Shown here one piece after another: positions 13,716-22,491 of a stretch of DNA of 64,000 nt (within the stretch, counting starts at the first letter, position 1; each line of letters starts with the position of its first letter). The position numbers and the translations under genes are program-made. The notes under the pieces were generated by a model that was given only the letters and a program-made list of their open reading frames with translations, did not search any database and was not told the origin of the DNA. This DNA comes from a virus, in IMG/VR virus record IMGVR_UViG_3300036770_003657, positions 310,001 through 374,000 of that record, one strand, 5' to 3'.

Positions 13716-14294
13716 TTAAGCAAAGTCTTTAACTAATTCGTTTCTAACTTCATCTTTAAGTTGAATTTCATAAGGATAAAGATCATGCCCAATCCCTAGG
13801 TATACTTTATTGGCGGAATCCTTAAAATCTATGATTTCACCAGGTTTAAGTTCAAACCTAAGAAAATGAACCGCACTCGTTTTGGAATCTGTGCTACGTT
13901 CGAGATCTTCATCTGCAATTGCATATATACGCTGATGTCCTTGGATTCTTAAAAATACTGTATCTTCAATATTTTTAAGTTGTTCCAATTTCACTTTACG
14001 TAGATCAGGATCCCCGTATTCCAAAGTCATAGTGGCAATAAGATTCATACCGTTTGGTATTAAAGGATTATAAGCATCTAGTTCATCCTTGATACCATTA
14101 GTTGTAAATGTACGCTCAATGAACAACATTTCCTGAACTTGGTACTTTACAGTATCTCTATCTTCAAAAGCCAAAGTACAATTTGGTCCAATTGATACTT
14201 GACGTAGGCGACGATGATCTATAGCACTGCGTCTAAAGTCATCACGAACCTTACTATAATCTTCCAATGTCATTAAATCGTCTTGAGTTAACAT
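13716..14294 (-). CDS. DUF3501-family protein
   Basis: 192 residues. The N-terminus LTQDDLMTLEDYSKVRDDFRR, then RRLRQVSIGPNCTLAFEDRDTVKYQVQEML, the stretch YNPLIPNGMNLIATM, and SKTSAVHFLRFELKPGE follow the pattern of DUF3501. In bacteria this family often stands next to rubrerythrin, exactly as here (11-base gap), and is thought to serve redox or iron metabolism; its biochemistry is unknown. Full length for the family. Confidence 0.72.
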   Translation of the reverse strand: MLTQDDLMTLEDYSKVRDDFRRSAIDHRRLRQVSIGPNCTLAFEDRDTVKYQVQEMLFIERTFTTNGIKDELDAYNPLIPNGMNLIATMTLEYGDPDLRKVKLEQLKNIEDTVFLRIQGHQRIYAIADEDLERSTDSKTSAVHFLRFELKPGEIIDFKDSANKVYLGIGHDLYPYEIQLKDEVRNELVKDFA

Positions 14295-14305
14295 ATCTAA
14301 TCCTA

Positions 14306-14740
14306 TTATTGCTCTGCTTTAAATGCGTCAAGAGTTTTCTTGAACTTACCAGCGTGGCTACGTTCTGCCTTGGCCAATGTTTCAAACCAATCAGCAATCT
14401 CGTCAAAACCTTCATCACGAGCATCACGTGCCATACCTGGGTACATATCTGTGTACTCATGTGTTTCACCAGCAATGGCTGATTCAAGTGCTTCAACAAC
14501 TGTTTTAGCGCTCATACCAGTTTCTGGATCACCGCTTCCACCATTGATCAAATATTCCATATGACCGTGTGCATGACCAGTTTCACCTTCTGCTGTATGA
14601 CGGAAGATTGATGCTACATCTGGTGCACCTGCAATGTCTGCCATGTTTGCGAAATACAAGTATCTACGATTTGCTTTACTTTCACCTGTAAACGCATCCT
14701 TAAGATGCTGTTCTGTTTTACTACCTACTAGTTTAGTCAT
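14306..14740 (-). CDS. rbr: Rubrerythrin-like di-iron protein
   Basis: 144 residues from the ATG at 14738-14740 with GGAGA upstream. A four-helix ferritin-like domain is clear: [44 protein letters not shown] and [12 protein letters not shown] give the two Glu-rich repeats with ExxH. The usual C-terminal rubredoxin domain (two CxxC) is absent, so it is a rubredoxin-less form that would need an external electron donor. Role: peroxide reduction or iron handling. The sigma-70-type promoter at 14771-14799 with an overlapping palindrome suggests early, controlled expression. Confidence 0.85.
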   Translation of the reverse strand: MTKLVGSKTEQHLKDAFTGESKANRRYLYFANMADIAGAPDVASIFRHTAEGETGHAHGHMEYLINGGSGDPETGMSAKTVVEALESAIAGETHEYTDMYPGMARDARDEGFDEIADWFETLAKAERSHAGKFKKTLDAFKAEQ

Positions 14741-14770
14741 TGTTTTCTCCTTGTGTGTATGACGTGTTTT

Positions 14771-14799
14771 ATTGTACATTTATTTAATCTATTAATCAA
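14771..14799 (-). promoter_or_regulatory. Sigma-70 promoter of the rubrerythrin operon
   Basis: TTGATT, 17-bp spacer, TACAAT on the minus strand; TATA-type start about 24 bases before the ribosome site. The -35 region overlaps the palindrome at 14786-14815. Confidence 0.55.
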
Positions 14800-14815
14800 G
14801 CGATTTTAATAGATT
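14786..14815. promoter_or_regulatory. 10-bp inverted repeat upstream of rubrerythrin
   Basis: AATCTATTAA and TTAATAGATT, perfect over 10 bp, separated by 10 bases, overlapping the -35 box. On the plus strand it is followed by six T, so it could act as a terminator against antisense reading or as an operator. Confidence 0.5.
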
Positions 14816-14842
14816 TTTTATGGTATTTTTTAATAAGGCTTA

Positions 14843-15637
14843 TTAAATTTTTTTATAAACAGCAATTACAGTATGCCCAATATCAAAGTTTATATTATGA
14901 TCTTTGATATCATATCTATTCTCATCAAGTAAACTACGATGAAAATCTGCTAGGGGTTCTTCGTATATTTCCACTTGTCTTAGGTCAAACAAGTTGGCAA
15001 TATTAGTCAAACATTGTTTGGTAAATCGTGTAACATGATGTGGAGGATAGTTTAGTGCCCAACCTTCTATATTGCCTAAAAAACCGTCTTCGTTTGGCAC
15101 ACTGAGTATGAGTATACCATTAACTTTTAAACAGCGTAGAGCATTGGATATAAAAGATCGTGTGTCATCTACATGTTCTAATACTTGGAATCCACATATT
15201 ACGTCATATAGGCCTTGATGTTCTTGTATGCTTTGTTTTATTACTTTCGGGTTTTGGCTGTAAGGATCTAGCCCAGTATAATCGGCTTCAACCATTTTAC
15301 CAAAGTAACCCTCTCCGCAGCCAATCTCCAGTATATTGTCATCTGATATGATGTATCTTTTGGCAAAGTCAAATTCTGGTTTGACCAATTGATAGTACCA
15401 AGGAAATGCCTGTAGTTGACTATAGAAGTTTGAACCACCCATAACAGGTGGTTTATAAAACCTAAGATCACAATCCATACATCTGTATAATTCTATATCA
15501 GAGGTAATATCTTCTGTGACATCAACTGGTGTATTATCAAACAAGGGATCTGTTTTATAAGCATTATGTATAAAATCACGGCTATACGTTTTATGTATAG
15601 CTGTGTTACTACTATGACATAAAGGACATTTTTTCAT
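14843..15637 (-). CDS. Class I methyltransferase with N-terminal zinc ribbon
   Basis: 264 residues from the ATG at 15637 (six more codons upstream are possible). N-terminus CPLC...CMDC forms a zinc ribbon, then Rossmann motifs ILEIGCGEGYFGKM (about 105-118), YTGLDPYSQ, VICGFQVLEHVDD and a SVPNEDG strand, the methyltransferase-23 pattern. The ribbon plus this domain is common in sugar C- or O-methyltransferases. It overlaps the start of the next gene by 26 bases. Substrate unknown. Confidence 0.75.
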   Translation of the reverse strand: MKKCPLCHSSNTAIHKTYSRDFIHNAYKTDPLFDNTPVDVTEDITSDIELYRCMDCDLRFYKPPVMGGSNFYSQLQAFPWYYQLVKPEFDFAKRYIISDDNILEIGCGEGYFGKMVEADYTGLDPYSQNPKVIKQSIQEHQGLYDVICGFQVLEHVDDTRSFISNALRCLKVNGILILSVPNEDGFLGNIEGWALNYPPHHVTRFTKQCLTNIANLFDLRQVEIYEEPLADFHRSLLDENRYDIKDHNINFDIGHTVIAVYKKI

Positions 15638-16121
15638 CTTTTTCCATATATTCAAAAAGGTTATTCCAGACTTCTTGTTTTTTCATTTCTTTAATTTCAT
15701 CGTCATATGGATGACTACCATCGAACCTATAGTGATAACGTAGAGCATCAGCACATACTATGTTCTTCTCTACAATATGTCTAAGATCTTCCCTACCACA
15801 GAGTAATCTTTCTCTACATAAGTCTACATTGTCCTGCATGAGATCAACTCCGTAAACTGTAGATAACGCCTGTTCAAAGGTTGAACCATTCTCCATCTTG
15901 CGGATTAAGACTTCGCCAAGGAACTGTCCATCACCGCAAGTAGGGTCCAGGAAAGTTTTGGTAGTATCAGTAAACACTTCTTCGGGTAATTGTGTTAGTA
16001 TTTCTTGAACAAGAGGAGTCGGGGTAAAGACTTCTCCCGTTGCCTTTACCCTTGCCTGTTCTCGCTCTACACCACTCATGTAATCACGGTCGCGGATGTG
16101 ATTGATTATGTCATTTAACAT
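15612..16121 (-). CDS. N6-adenine methyltransferase-like SAM-binding protein without NPPY
   Basis: 169 residues from the ATG at 16119-16121, which overlaps the end of the helicase-methyltransferase gene by 11 bases; the frame is open further but the coupled start fits. Motif X GEVFTPTPLVQEIL, motif I FLDPTCGDGQFL, acidic GVDLMQDNV and ADALRY are those of gamma-class N6-adenine methyltransferases. The catalytic motif IV (N/D-PPY) is missing and the protein ends early. It may be a partner or regulator of the large upstream protein, which has NPPY. Confidence 0.65.
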   Translation of the reverse strand: MLNDIINHIRDRDYMSGVEREQARVKATGEVFTPTPLVQEILTQLPEEVFTDTTKTFLDPTCGDGQFLGEVLIRKMENGSTFEQALSTVYGVDLMQDNVDLCRERLLCGREDLRHIVEKNIVCADALRYHYRFDGSHPYDDEIKEMKKQEVWNNLFEYMEKDEKMSFMS

Positions 16122-19100
16122 TGGCTTCAACATAATCGATTTCATCTTGAGTAAGGCCGAAGTGAGCATATAGTTCTGCGTCAGTCCAAACCTTACTAGC
16201 GAGTTTAGGCAATGATGACAACACTTTTCCATTAAGGAAACCGCTCCATTTACCTGTGTTTACGACAAATTTGTAAAGTTTGCTATTAAGATAACTTAGG
16301 ATATGTTGTGATTCTGCTGAGTTTGTTAAAATATATTGGCATACTTCTGAGGTTCCCAGATTGCCTTCACTATAGAAAGGTTTAAAATAACCACTTGTAG
16401 TCCAAATAATCTTAGACTTTAAAAAGTCTTTTGATTGTTTTTTACAAAATTTTGTTTGAGCATTGGTATGGAATGTTTCATACTTGTAAGTCGTGTCTTT
16501 AGTGTCAGAAAAATTCTTATGCTTATGGTCGCTATGGCACGATGTATCGCAAAGAATATCTAACTTGGGGTGAGTCGAGTTAATTACTTTATCATGTATA
16601 GGAAATGTTTTAGAAAAATTTCTCGGAAGATATTGAAGTCTAGCAAGGTCAACTTCTAGTCCGTCAATCAATGCCGTTGAGGTATTCTTATTTTTTTGCA
16701 TGATCCATGCTGTAAAACTACTACCAACCGTAAAATATTTTCCAACTTCAGTATCAACCCAAATCAGAGAGTTATCTTTAAACATTTTGAGGACTTGACT
16801 GTTTGGGCTCATCCAACTGTCAGGGGTAACAAATGCAATATACCCATCTGTGTTGAGTAGTTCAGATCCTTTGTCAACAAACTTACTCCACAAATTATGA
16901 CTCTTGGGTTGTTTTGTTCCCTTATCATTGTTACCTTGATAAGGAGGATTACCTACAATAACATCAAATTTCATATCAAACTCCAATTCTGTAAAGTCGC
17001 CTTGCATTACTGTGATGCCAGGATACTTGCGTTTAATCTGGTTGCAGAGAAAACTGTATTTGTCATTATACACAATCTTGTCTACAATAGCAACGCCAAA
17101 CATGTCCACAAGCACATCAATCTCCGATCCGTGACCACCTGCTACTACAAGGATCTGACGGCAATGCTTACTTTTGATAAAACGCTTTAGTTCTCTGTTA
17201 CCAAAAATATCAAACCAAAGTTTAAGATCATCTTTGAGAATGGCCAGGGCATTATTCTCAATGTGCTTTTGTTTATTATTATATTTACTCATCCGCACAA
17301 TCATGTCTAGCGTGGAAATCTCTAGACGACTAGCAAGACGCTTGATGGTGCCGGGATACACTCCGTAAAGTTCTGCAAACTCTCGGCTCATTTCTGCATT
17401 GACATCGATGATATCTACACACTCAAGGAAACTTTCACCTTGATAATTGCTCAGGGCCAACACAGTTGTGGCACTTCCGTTGATCATACGGATGGCTTTT
17501 TCTACGATCACCTTAAGAGGATTTTTTTTTGGTCGGCCCGATGCTGTATGACCTGAATCAAAAGTCTTGCCAGTGGCAACGACTTTGTCAATTTTAGATT
17601 TCTCTGCCTTACTTCCAGATGATCGTTTGGCCAATTCGCCAAAGGCTTCGATCTCTTCAGAAGTCAAATCCTCTAGAGTAATGCGAGTATGAGCATTGGC
17701 AATCTCCAACAGTTTATTGTTGTCTTCGAACTGCTTAATAACTTCGTCAGCATCAATCCATTGACCAGAAACCATGTCCTTGATGTTGACACTATTCAAC
17801 ACTTCTCGAACAGCGTCAGGATAGGTTTTTCCTTTTTGTCGAATCAACAGAGCCGCTTCTACTGCTACGCTCATCACAGTATTGCGAGTCTTACTTTGGT
17901 CAAAGGCAAAGTCAAAGATGTGACCAAACTTTTTGCCATAGCCGGGTGTAAGGCAACGACTGTATTTTTGCATGTAAGGATAGACATCGCCACCTTCTTG
18001 CATAAACAAGCAGGCCTGGATCTCAGGAATACTGTAACTGCGAGTGCCCATCATGTTGGTGATCACCAACAGTTTGTTGCGGCCTTCATAGTATCCGTTT
18101 TGCAAGCGGACCAGTTCTTCTTTGGTATCGCCTTCAGAATCTTTGTTGTTGGTGTGATCGCCGTGTAATACTTTTACCTTATGCTCGGGGCAGGCCTTTT
18201 CAATGACTTCGGCAAGTTGGTCCATTGCCAGTTTGGGAATATTAACAAACAGCATAGAATTTTGAATCTCTTCGCCGGCACAGTCACTTATGTTAAATCC
18301 ATAAATTGGCTGGTATCCAAAGATGTCCTGGAATAGTGCAGATATAAATTTCTGCTGGCTCAATGGCTTTGCTAGAATCTTTGTGATGTTAGGCAACAGA
18401 TCCTTATCAAAATCTTCCAGCAGTTTGTTGATGCGGCCGCTGAACAACATATTGTAGAATCTACGCACTACTACATTAGGAATACTTTTATCCTGTTCTA
18501 CCATGCAGTAAGGAACACTAATAATTTCATCGATGGCATTCTTGCCAAACGCCTTGGCTAGTCGACCGATGTTAGTTCCGCTGGCGTTGATTCGCGTTAC
18601 AGTCTTGTTTGCTAGAATGTATTCAACCTTTTCGACTTGACTGTCAGTGTGAGTGCCAAAGTCTGTTTCTTCTAGCAAGGCAATATGTGTGCCAGTAAGT
18701 TTGTTGATCCATTCGTATTTTTCTTCTGCTTCCGGATTCAGACTAACAAACACAACGGGCATCTTACCATCTGCGATAGCCTGTTGATATTGTTGTTCTG
18801 CGTCCGAATCGGCGGCATCAATAAACGTCATGCAAGCAAAATCAATATACTTGCCGATTTCATCTTTGTAAGAAGTCTTAACACTGAGCCCAACGCCGTA
18901 GGCCATAATAAACATCGACTCGTGCCCAAACTCTTCTCGCATGGTTTTTGCAAGGGACAGGAACAAGATAGTTTTACCAATTCGTGCCGCAAGTTCGCAT
19001 ACAAAATTAGTTACGATACCATTTTGGCGAAGAGCAGACAAAACTTTTTTAATAACTAGAATCTGAACTTCTCGCAAATTTGCAGCCTGCTTTACATGAT

Positions 19101-19545
19101 TAGGGTTGAGTTTTGCAGCACATCTGCGGATTTTCTCATTAAGCCAAACACGAATGGGCTCAAAATCTTTGGATTTTAGAAACTGTTTGACGAGCATTTC
19201 TTCTACAGCAATACGAAACACCTCATTCTTTTTGCCTGTGTTTGGGTCCTGTAGTTGAGCCGCAAAGGTTTGGCGGATTTCTTTATGCAGGCTGTAATCG
19301 CTATATCCTGGTGTAGGGATAGAGTCTAACAAGTAATGTTGCCATTTTAGATTTTTGGAACTTGTATGTCCTTCCATTCGACTTGCAATAGTGCTATGTT
19401 CAGCATCTTCGCGTGTCTGCCCTACACCAAATTCTAAAAAGCCAGTAGATAGCATAGCCTCAATTCGGGGTGCAGTAGTATCTATGTAAATTCCTTGGCA
19501 GTCCGTTTTAAGACCAAGTTCTACAGGACTTTTAACATAACTCAT
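16111..19545 (-). CDS. SF2 helicase fused to N6-adenine DNA methyltransferase
   Basis: 1144 residues. Helicase part: Walker A-like LAARIGKTILFLSLAK (near 190), a DExx-like LLEETD, SAT-like NASGTN, and a motif VI-like region QKYSRCLTPG around 520. Then a linker with a GRPKKNP hook, and an adenine-methyltransferase part: SAM strand VVAGGHGSEIDVL, GDFTELEF, and the catalytic VGNPPYQGNN. I see no PD-(D/E)XK or HNH nuclease motif in the first 150 residues. The layout resembles single-chain restriction or modification enzymes with the nuclease absent or unrecognised. It is coupled to a small acidic gene upstream and a second methyltransferase downstream. Confidence 0.75.
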   Translation of the reverse strand: MSYVKSPVELGLKTDCQGIYIDTTAPRIEAMLSTGFLEFGVGQTREDAEHSTIASRMEGHTSSKNLKWQHYLLDSIPTPGYSDYSLHKEIRQTFAAQLQDPNTGKKNEVFRIAVEEMLVKQFLKSKDFEPIRVWLNEKIRRCAAKLNPNHVKQAANLREVQILVIKKVLSALRQNGIVTNFVCELAARIGKTILFLSLAKTMREEFGHESMFIMAYGVGLSVKTSYKDEIGKYIDFACMTFIDAADSDAEQQYQQAIADGKMPVVFVSLNPEAEEKYEWINKLTGTHIALLEETDFGTHTDSQVEKVEYILANKTVTRINASGTNIGRLAKAFGKNAIDEIISVPYCMVEQDKSIPNVVVRRFYNMLFSGRINKLLEDFDKDLLPNITKILAKPLSQQKFISALFQDIFGYQPIYGFNISDCAGEEIQNSMLFVNIPKLAMDQLAEVIEKACPEHKVKVLHGDHTNNKDSEGDTKEELVRLQNGYYEGRNKLLVITNMMGTRSYSIPEIQACLFMQEGGDVYPYMQKYSRCLTPGYGKKFGHIFDFAFDQSKTRNTVMSVAVEAALLIRQKGKTYPDAVREVLNSVNIKDMVSGQWIDADEVIKQFEDNNKLLEIANAHTRITLEDLTSEEIEAFGELAKRSSGSKAEKSKIDKVVATGKTFDSGHTASGRPKKNPLKVIVEKAIRMINGSATTVLALSNYQGESFLECVDIIDVNAEMSREFAELYGVYPGTIKRLASRLEISTLDMIVRMSKYNNKQKHIENNALAILKDDLKLWFDIFGNRELKRFIKSKHCRQILVVAGGHGSEIDVLVDMFGVAIVDKIVYNDKYSFLCNQIKRKYPGITVMQGDFTELEFDMKFDVIVGNPPYQGNNDKGTKQPKSHNLWSKFVDKGSELLNTDGYIAFVTPDSWMSPNSQVLKMFKDNSLIWVDTEVGKYFTVGSSFTAWIMQKNKNTSTALIDGLEVDLARLQYLPRNFSKTFPIHDKVINSTHPKLDILCDTSCHSDHKHKNFSDTKDTTYKYETFHTNAQTKFCKKQSKDFLKSKIIWTTSGYFKPFYSEGNLGTSEVCQYILTNSAESQHILSYLNSKLYKFVVNTGKWSGFLNGKVLSSLPKLASKVWTDAELYAHFGLTQDEIDYVEANVK

Positions 19546-19718
19546 TCTTCATCTCCAAAATCAGCGTTATCAATTTGCTCTTGCCAAAATGCACGAGCAT
19601 CCTTTTCGTTTTCAAAACTTTCCAAAACGTTCATACCACCCAAAGGATGAGGAAACCAAACTAACCAAATTTGGTCATCTTCATCATATGTACAATATAG
19701 TTCTACTGGATCTTCCAT
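19542..19718 (-). CDS. Small acidic protein leading the helicase-methyltransferase operon
   Basis: 58 residues, ATG at 19716-19718; its TGA overlaps the next ATG (ATGA). Strongly acidic (MEDPVELYCTYDEDDQ at the start, NADFGDEE at the end) with a hydrophobic core WLVWFPHPLGG. Placement as first gene behind a perfect sigma-70 promoter means strong early expression. High acidity recalls DNA-mimic anti-restriction proteins, but many small phage proteins are acidic, so the function is open. Confidence 0.65.
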   Translation of the reverse strand: MEDPVELYCTYDEDDQIWLVWFPHPLGGMNVLESFENEKDARAFWQEQIDNADFGDEE

Positions 19719-19724
19719 GTTCGT

Positions 19725-19753
19725 ATTATAGTATAAGTCCTATATGTTGTCAA
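19725..19753 (-). promoter_or_regulatory. Consensus sigma-70 promoter (proximal)
   Basis: TTGACA, 17-bp spacer, TATAAT on the minus strand, both perfect, seven bases before the ATG at 19718. A transcript from here would be nearly leaderless. Confidence 0.75.
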
Positions 19754-19794
19754 GTGTTGCAATATTACTACACAATTTTTGATAAACTGTTTAC

Positions 19795-19809
19795 AATTGT
19801 TTAACAATT
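19795..19809. promoter_or_regulatory. Palindrome between tandem promoters
   Basis: AATTGTT-T-AACAATT, a perfect 15-bp palindrome between two consensus promoters; a candidate operator. Confidence 0.4.
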
Positions 19810-19820
19810 TTCTTGACACA

Positions 19821-19849
19821 ATTATAGTAAATCTTGCTTTACATGTCAA
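19821..19849 (-). promoter_or_regulatory. Consensus sigma-70 promoter (distal)
   Basis: TTGACA, 17-bp spacer, TATAAT on the minus strand, both perfect. It reads in the same direction as the promoter at 19725-19753 and would add a leader of about 100 bases. Confidence 0.75.
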
Positions 19850-19992
19850 GAATTTATATTACTCTTTGGCTGACAAAATTGTCTGCGTATAACCAATGTA
19901 GTTGCTTATGTGCGGTAGACTGCACTACAATAGTGCTACGATGTTTAACTTTTTTAATATATCTATACTGACGCATAGATAATACGGTTTAC

Positions 19993-20757
19993 GTGTCAAT
20001 TGGTGTAGATATATTGTTAAGTATTAGTACAACCAAGGAAATAGAAGTGAGTGATAAAACACAGTTTACCTATGTGATGAAATATTTTAATCCAGAAGAT
20101 TTTGAAACATTAGGATCTGCTATTAAAAGAGATCTTAACGGAGAAGTCGAAGTTTATAATGGTATCGAAGATTTATTTCCTTTACTTAGTAATCCTTTCT
20201 ATAATACTGACTATGTATTCATTGATATAGAAGGTTTTTATAGTGTAGGGCATAGTGATGTATTTGAATTAATACAGACATTAAACACCCTACTCAAATG
20301 TACAGTACATAAACAAACACCAAGTAGTAAACCAAAACAACGATCAACTAAAATTGTTGTTTTAGTTCAATCAACAACAGATCCCTGTCTCATCAAGGAA
20401 GTAATAAAAATACCTTCTATCTATGGTGTGTTGGCCAGAGTAGGTGATGGTATAAGTTATGAAAACGCTTTAGAAGATTGTAGGCAATTATTGGCTGGTA
20501 AATCCGGTCCTGGTAGGTTAGTGGTGAACCTACTTAAAAAACCTAAAGTTGTAGTTAAACCTATATCGTCGGAGATCGCAATGACTCCAAGACAAAAACA
20601 GATCATGGATCTTATCTGTAGCAAAGGTGCCAGCAATAAACACATTGCTCGCATATTGGCTATCAGTGAAAGTACTGTAAAATTACACGTGGGACATATT
20701 TTCAAAAAATATGGAGTGCGTAGTAGAACACAATTGGCAGTGTTCAATCGTAAGTAA
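19993..20757 (+). CDS. LuxR/NarL-type transcriptional regulator
   Basis: 254 residues starting at GTG. The C-terminus (about 195-254) is a clear LuxR HTH: MTPRQKQIMDLICSKGASNKHIARIL followed by SESTVKLHVGHIFKKYGV. The first 180 residues resemble a degenerate response-regulator receiver, with strand VFIDIEGFYS, but no obvious phospho-acceptor set. It would bind DNA as a dimer. It stands alone on the plus strand ahead of the decoration-protein block. A weak sigma-70-like element (TTGCTT, TACAAT) lies upstream. Which genes it controls is unknown. Confidence 0.75.
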   Translation: MSIGVDILLSISTTKEIEVSDKTQFTYVMKYFNPEDFETLGSAIKRDLNGEVEVYNGIEDLFPLLSNPFYNTDYVFIDIEGFYSVGHSDVFELIQTLNTLLKCTVHKQTPSSKPKQRSTKIVVLVQSTTDPCLIKEVIKIPSIYGVLARVGDGISYENALEDCRQLLAGKSGPGRLVVNLLKKPKVVVKPISSEIAMTPRQKQIMDLICSKGASNKHIARILAISESTVKLHVGHIFKKYGVRSRTQLAVFNRK

Positions 20758-20819
20758 AGAAGTATATTCAGTATCTTAGTATACCTTTTTAGCCATCTTA
20801 ACTCTTTAAGTACATATGA

Positions 20820-20835
20820 GAGGGCATGAGCCCTC
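20820..20835 (+). promoter_or_regulatory. GC-rich hairpin in the leader of the 20856 gene
   Basis: GAGGGC-ATGA-GCCCTC, six perfect G/C-rich pairs with a four-base loop, 20 bases before the ATG and just ahead of the ribosome site TAGGAGAT. It may protect or modulate the mRNA. Confidence 0.45.
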
Positions 20836-20855
20836 CCATATATAGGAGATAAAAT

Positions 20856-21512
20856 ATGGCAGATATTTTTACAGGTACAGCGACTGGGTTTGTAAACAAC
20901 TATCCAGAAACTACCACAGCGGCACTAAGCGATATTCGCCTAGAGCAAATGAAGCAAAGCAGCGATGTGCTCGACGCTATAAAGGATGCTCGTCATGAAT
21001 TACTTGACAGCACAGGTAGTGGTACCGATCGTATCACTGACCGTGTCAATGCGTTAGATTCTAAAACCGGTGATCGCTTCTTTGATGTCGGTCGTGACAC
21101 ACAAGACATTCGTGCTCAGATTATTTCAGCACAACAGGCCATGGTTGCTGGATTCATGGGTGCATCAAAAGATGCTGAAATCAACGCACTAAAGACACAG
21201 GTTGAATTGGCCAAGCAGAGCACTTATCTCAGCGATAAGATTGATTCTGATGGTGAAAAGACTCGTGCTCTTGTAAACAGTTTGAAAGAGCAAGATTTAA
21301 ATCGTATGCTAATTGAGCGTAATACTCTATTATCAGAAGAGCGTTTTGGTCGTAGATATTGGAGTCATGGGGCTGATCAAGGTCAATGGGCTGCATTGAA
21401 TAGCCAGTTACAGGCTTTCCAAAGTCAACTACAGGAAACTCGCCAAGGTATGGTTAACTTCGGTACTATGGCAGGAGTAGGACAGACATCGACCAGCAAT
21501 AATGTAAGATAA
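20856..21512 (+). CDS. Coiled-coil phage protein
   Basis: 218 residues with a strong ribosome site (TAGGAGA). Mostly helical with heptad-like stretches (TALSDIRLEQMKQSSDVLDAI, KDAEINALKTQVELAKQSTY) and a C-terminal RRYWSHGADQGQW then Gln-rich helix LNSQLQAFQSQLQETRQ. No membrane segment. I know similar uncharacterised proteins in aquatic myophages; a structural or virion-associated role is plausible. It starts the plus-strand block and is followed by a terminator-like hairpin. Confidence 0.65.
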   Translation: MADIFTGTATGFVNNYPETTTAALSDIRLEQMKQSSDVLDAIKDARHELLDSTGSGTDRITDRVNALDSKTGDRFFDVGRDTQDIRAQIISAQQAMVAGFMGASKDAEINALKTQVELAKQSTYLSDKIDSDGEKTRALVNSLKEQDLNRMLIERNTLLSEERFGRRYWSHGADQGQWAALNSQLQAFQSQLQETRQGMVNFGTMAGVGQTSTSNNVR

Positions 21513-21548
21513 TCTTACCTTATCTGTTCCTTATTGTCTGTAGTTGGG

Positions 21549-21571
21549 GTGGGCCGTTATGGCCCACTTTT
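21549..21571 (+). terminator. Hairpin with short U-tract between 20856 and 21583 genes
   Basis: GTGGGCC-GTTAT-GGCCCAC then TTTT, 7 perfect pairs. Probably a partial terminator that lowers expression of the collagen-like gene relative to the one before it. Confidence 0.65.
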
Positions 21572-21582
21572 ATGGAGTCATT

Positions 21583-22281
21583 ATGGATACGCATCACAGA
21601 AAACTTATAGAATTAAATCAAGCATTACTCAAATTACACTATGGTGAAAAAATATCTGACGACCTGTTACAGCAGGCTCAATATGCTATAGCAGGAGGTA
21701 TTGATACTGGTCCAGGTAATGATACTGTAATAATAAATCAAGGAGCGAATAATGGAACACAATGCGTCCAAGGAATCCAAGGTACCCAAGGACTTCAAGG
21801 TATTGGAGGAGATGCACAAGGTATTCAAGGAATCCAAGGACTTCAAGGCACCGATGGAGCACAGGGCGCCCAGGGTATCCAAGGTATACAAGGACCTGGA
21901 GGAGAGAGTGGCACGCCTGGAAGCCAAGGCCTTCAAGGACTCGATGGCCCTGTCGGACCTATTGGCCCGCCTGGAAAATGTACTTGTGAGTGCAAGGCAA
22001 TTTTGGTATCAGAAGACTACAGTGCTGACAGTACTGATTACTATATTGGCGTTAATAGTGATGGACCGACTGTTATTGAACTTCCCTGTGATGTTAGAGA
22101 TTGTCTCGAAATTATTGTAAAAGCAGAAATGGGACCACCTTTAGGTAATCGTAAGATAACAATCATTCCCTGTCAAGACAGCACAGCCTGTAAGATAGAT
22201 GGAGAGGATAGTTATGTTATTGAAGTACCTTACCAATCAGTGAATTTAATCTACCGTGGTGGAAATTGGTGGATTGTTTAG
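21583..22281 (+). CDS. Collagen-like protein with conserved C-terminal domain
   Basis: 232 residues from the ATG at 21583, GGAG six bases upstream; an earlier in-frame ATG lies within the hairpin. After a helical N-terminus (1-50) come about 25 G-x-x triplets (mostly GIQG, GLQG, GPPG) from residue 64 to 138, then CTCEC, then an 85-residue beta domain (YYIGVN to YRGGNWWIV) shared with the 23176 protein. Collagen-like stretches form trimeric stalks in phage fibres and decorations. Likely a virion surface or host-glue protein. Confidence 0.75.
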   Translation: MDTHHRKLIELNQALLKLHYGEKISDDLLQQAQYAIAGGIDTGPGNDTVIINQGANNGTQCVQGIQGTQGLQGIGGDAQGIQGIQGLQGTDGAQGAQGIQGIQGPGGESGTPGSQGLQGLDGPVGPIGPPGKCTCECKAILVSEDYSADSTDYYIGVNSDGPTVIELPCDVRDCLEIIVKAEMGPPLGNRKITIIPCQDSTACKIDGEDSYVIEVPYQSVNLIYRGGNWWIV

Positions 22282-22289
22282 GAGCGAAT

Positions 22290-22481
22290 ATGTATTATAG
22301 AGATTACCGTAGACCGTATCATAGAGACTATTATTATAGGCCGTATTATAGGCCCTATTATGATTGGATGCTGTATGATGCCTACAGAGATAGGGATTAT
22401 TATAGAGACAAATACTTGGACGAACTATACAAAGTAAATCCATGTGATTACAGTGACCTACTATGTAGGTATAGAAGATAA
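22290..22481 (+). CDS. Small Tyr/Arg-rich protein
   Basis: 63 residues from ATG at 22290 with GGAG upstream. Nearly half of the residues are Tyr or Arg, with repeats such as YRDY, YHRDYYY and RPYYRPYY. No fold predicted; such sequences stick to nucleic acid or aromatic-rich surfaces. It lies between virion-type genes with overlapping expression signals. Function unknown. Confidence 0.6.
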   Translation: MYYRDYRRPYHRDYYYRPYYRPYYDWMLYDAYRDRDYYRDKYLDELYKVNPCDYSDLLCRYRR

Positions 22482-22491
22482 AGGATGAATT

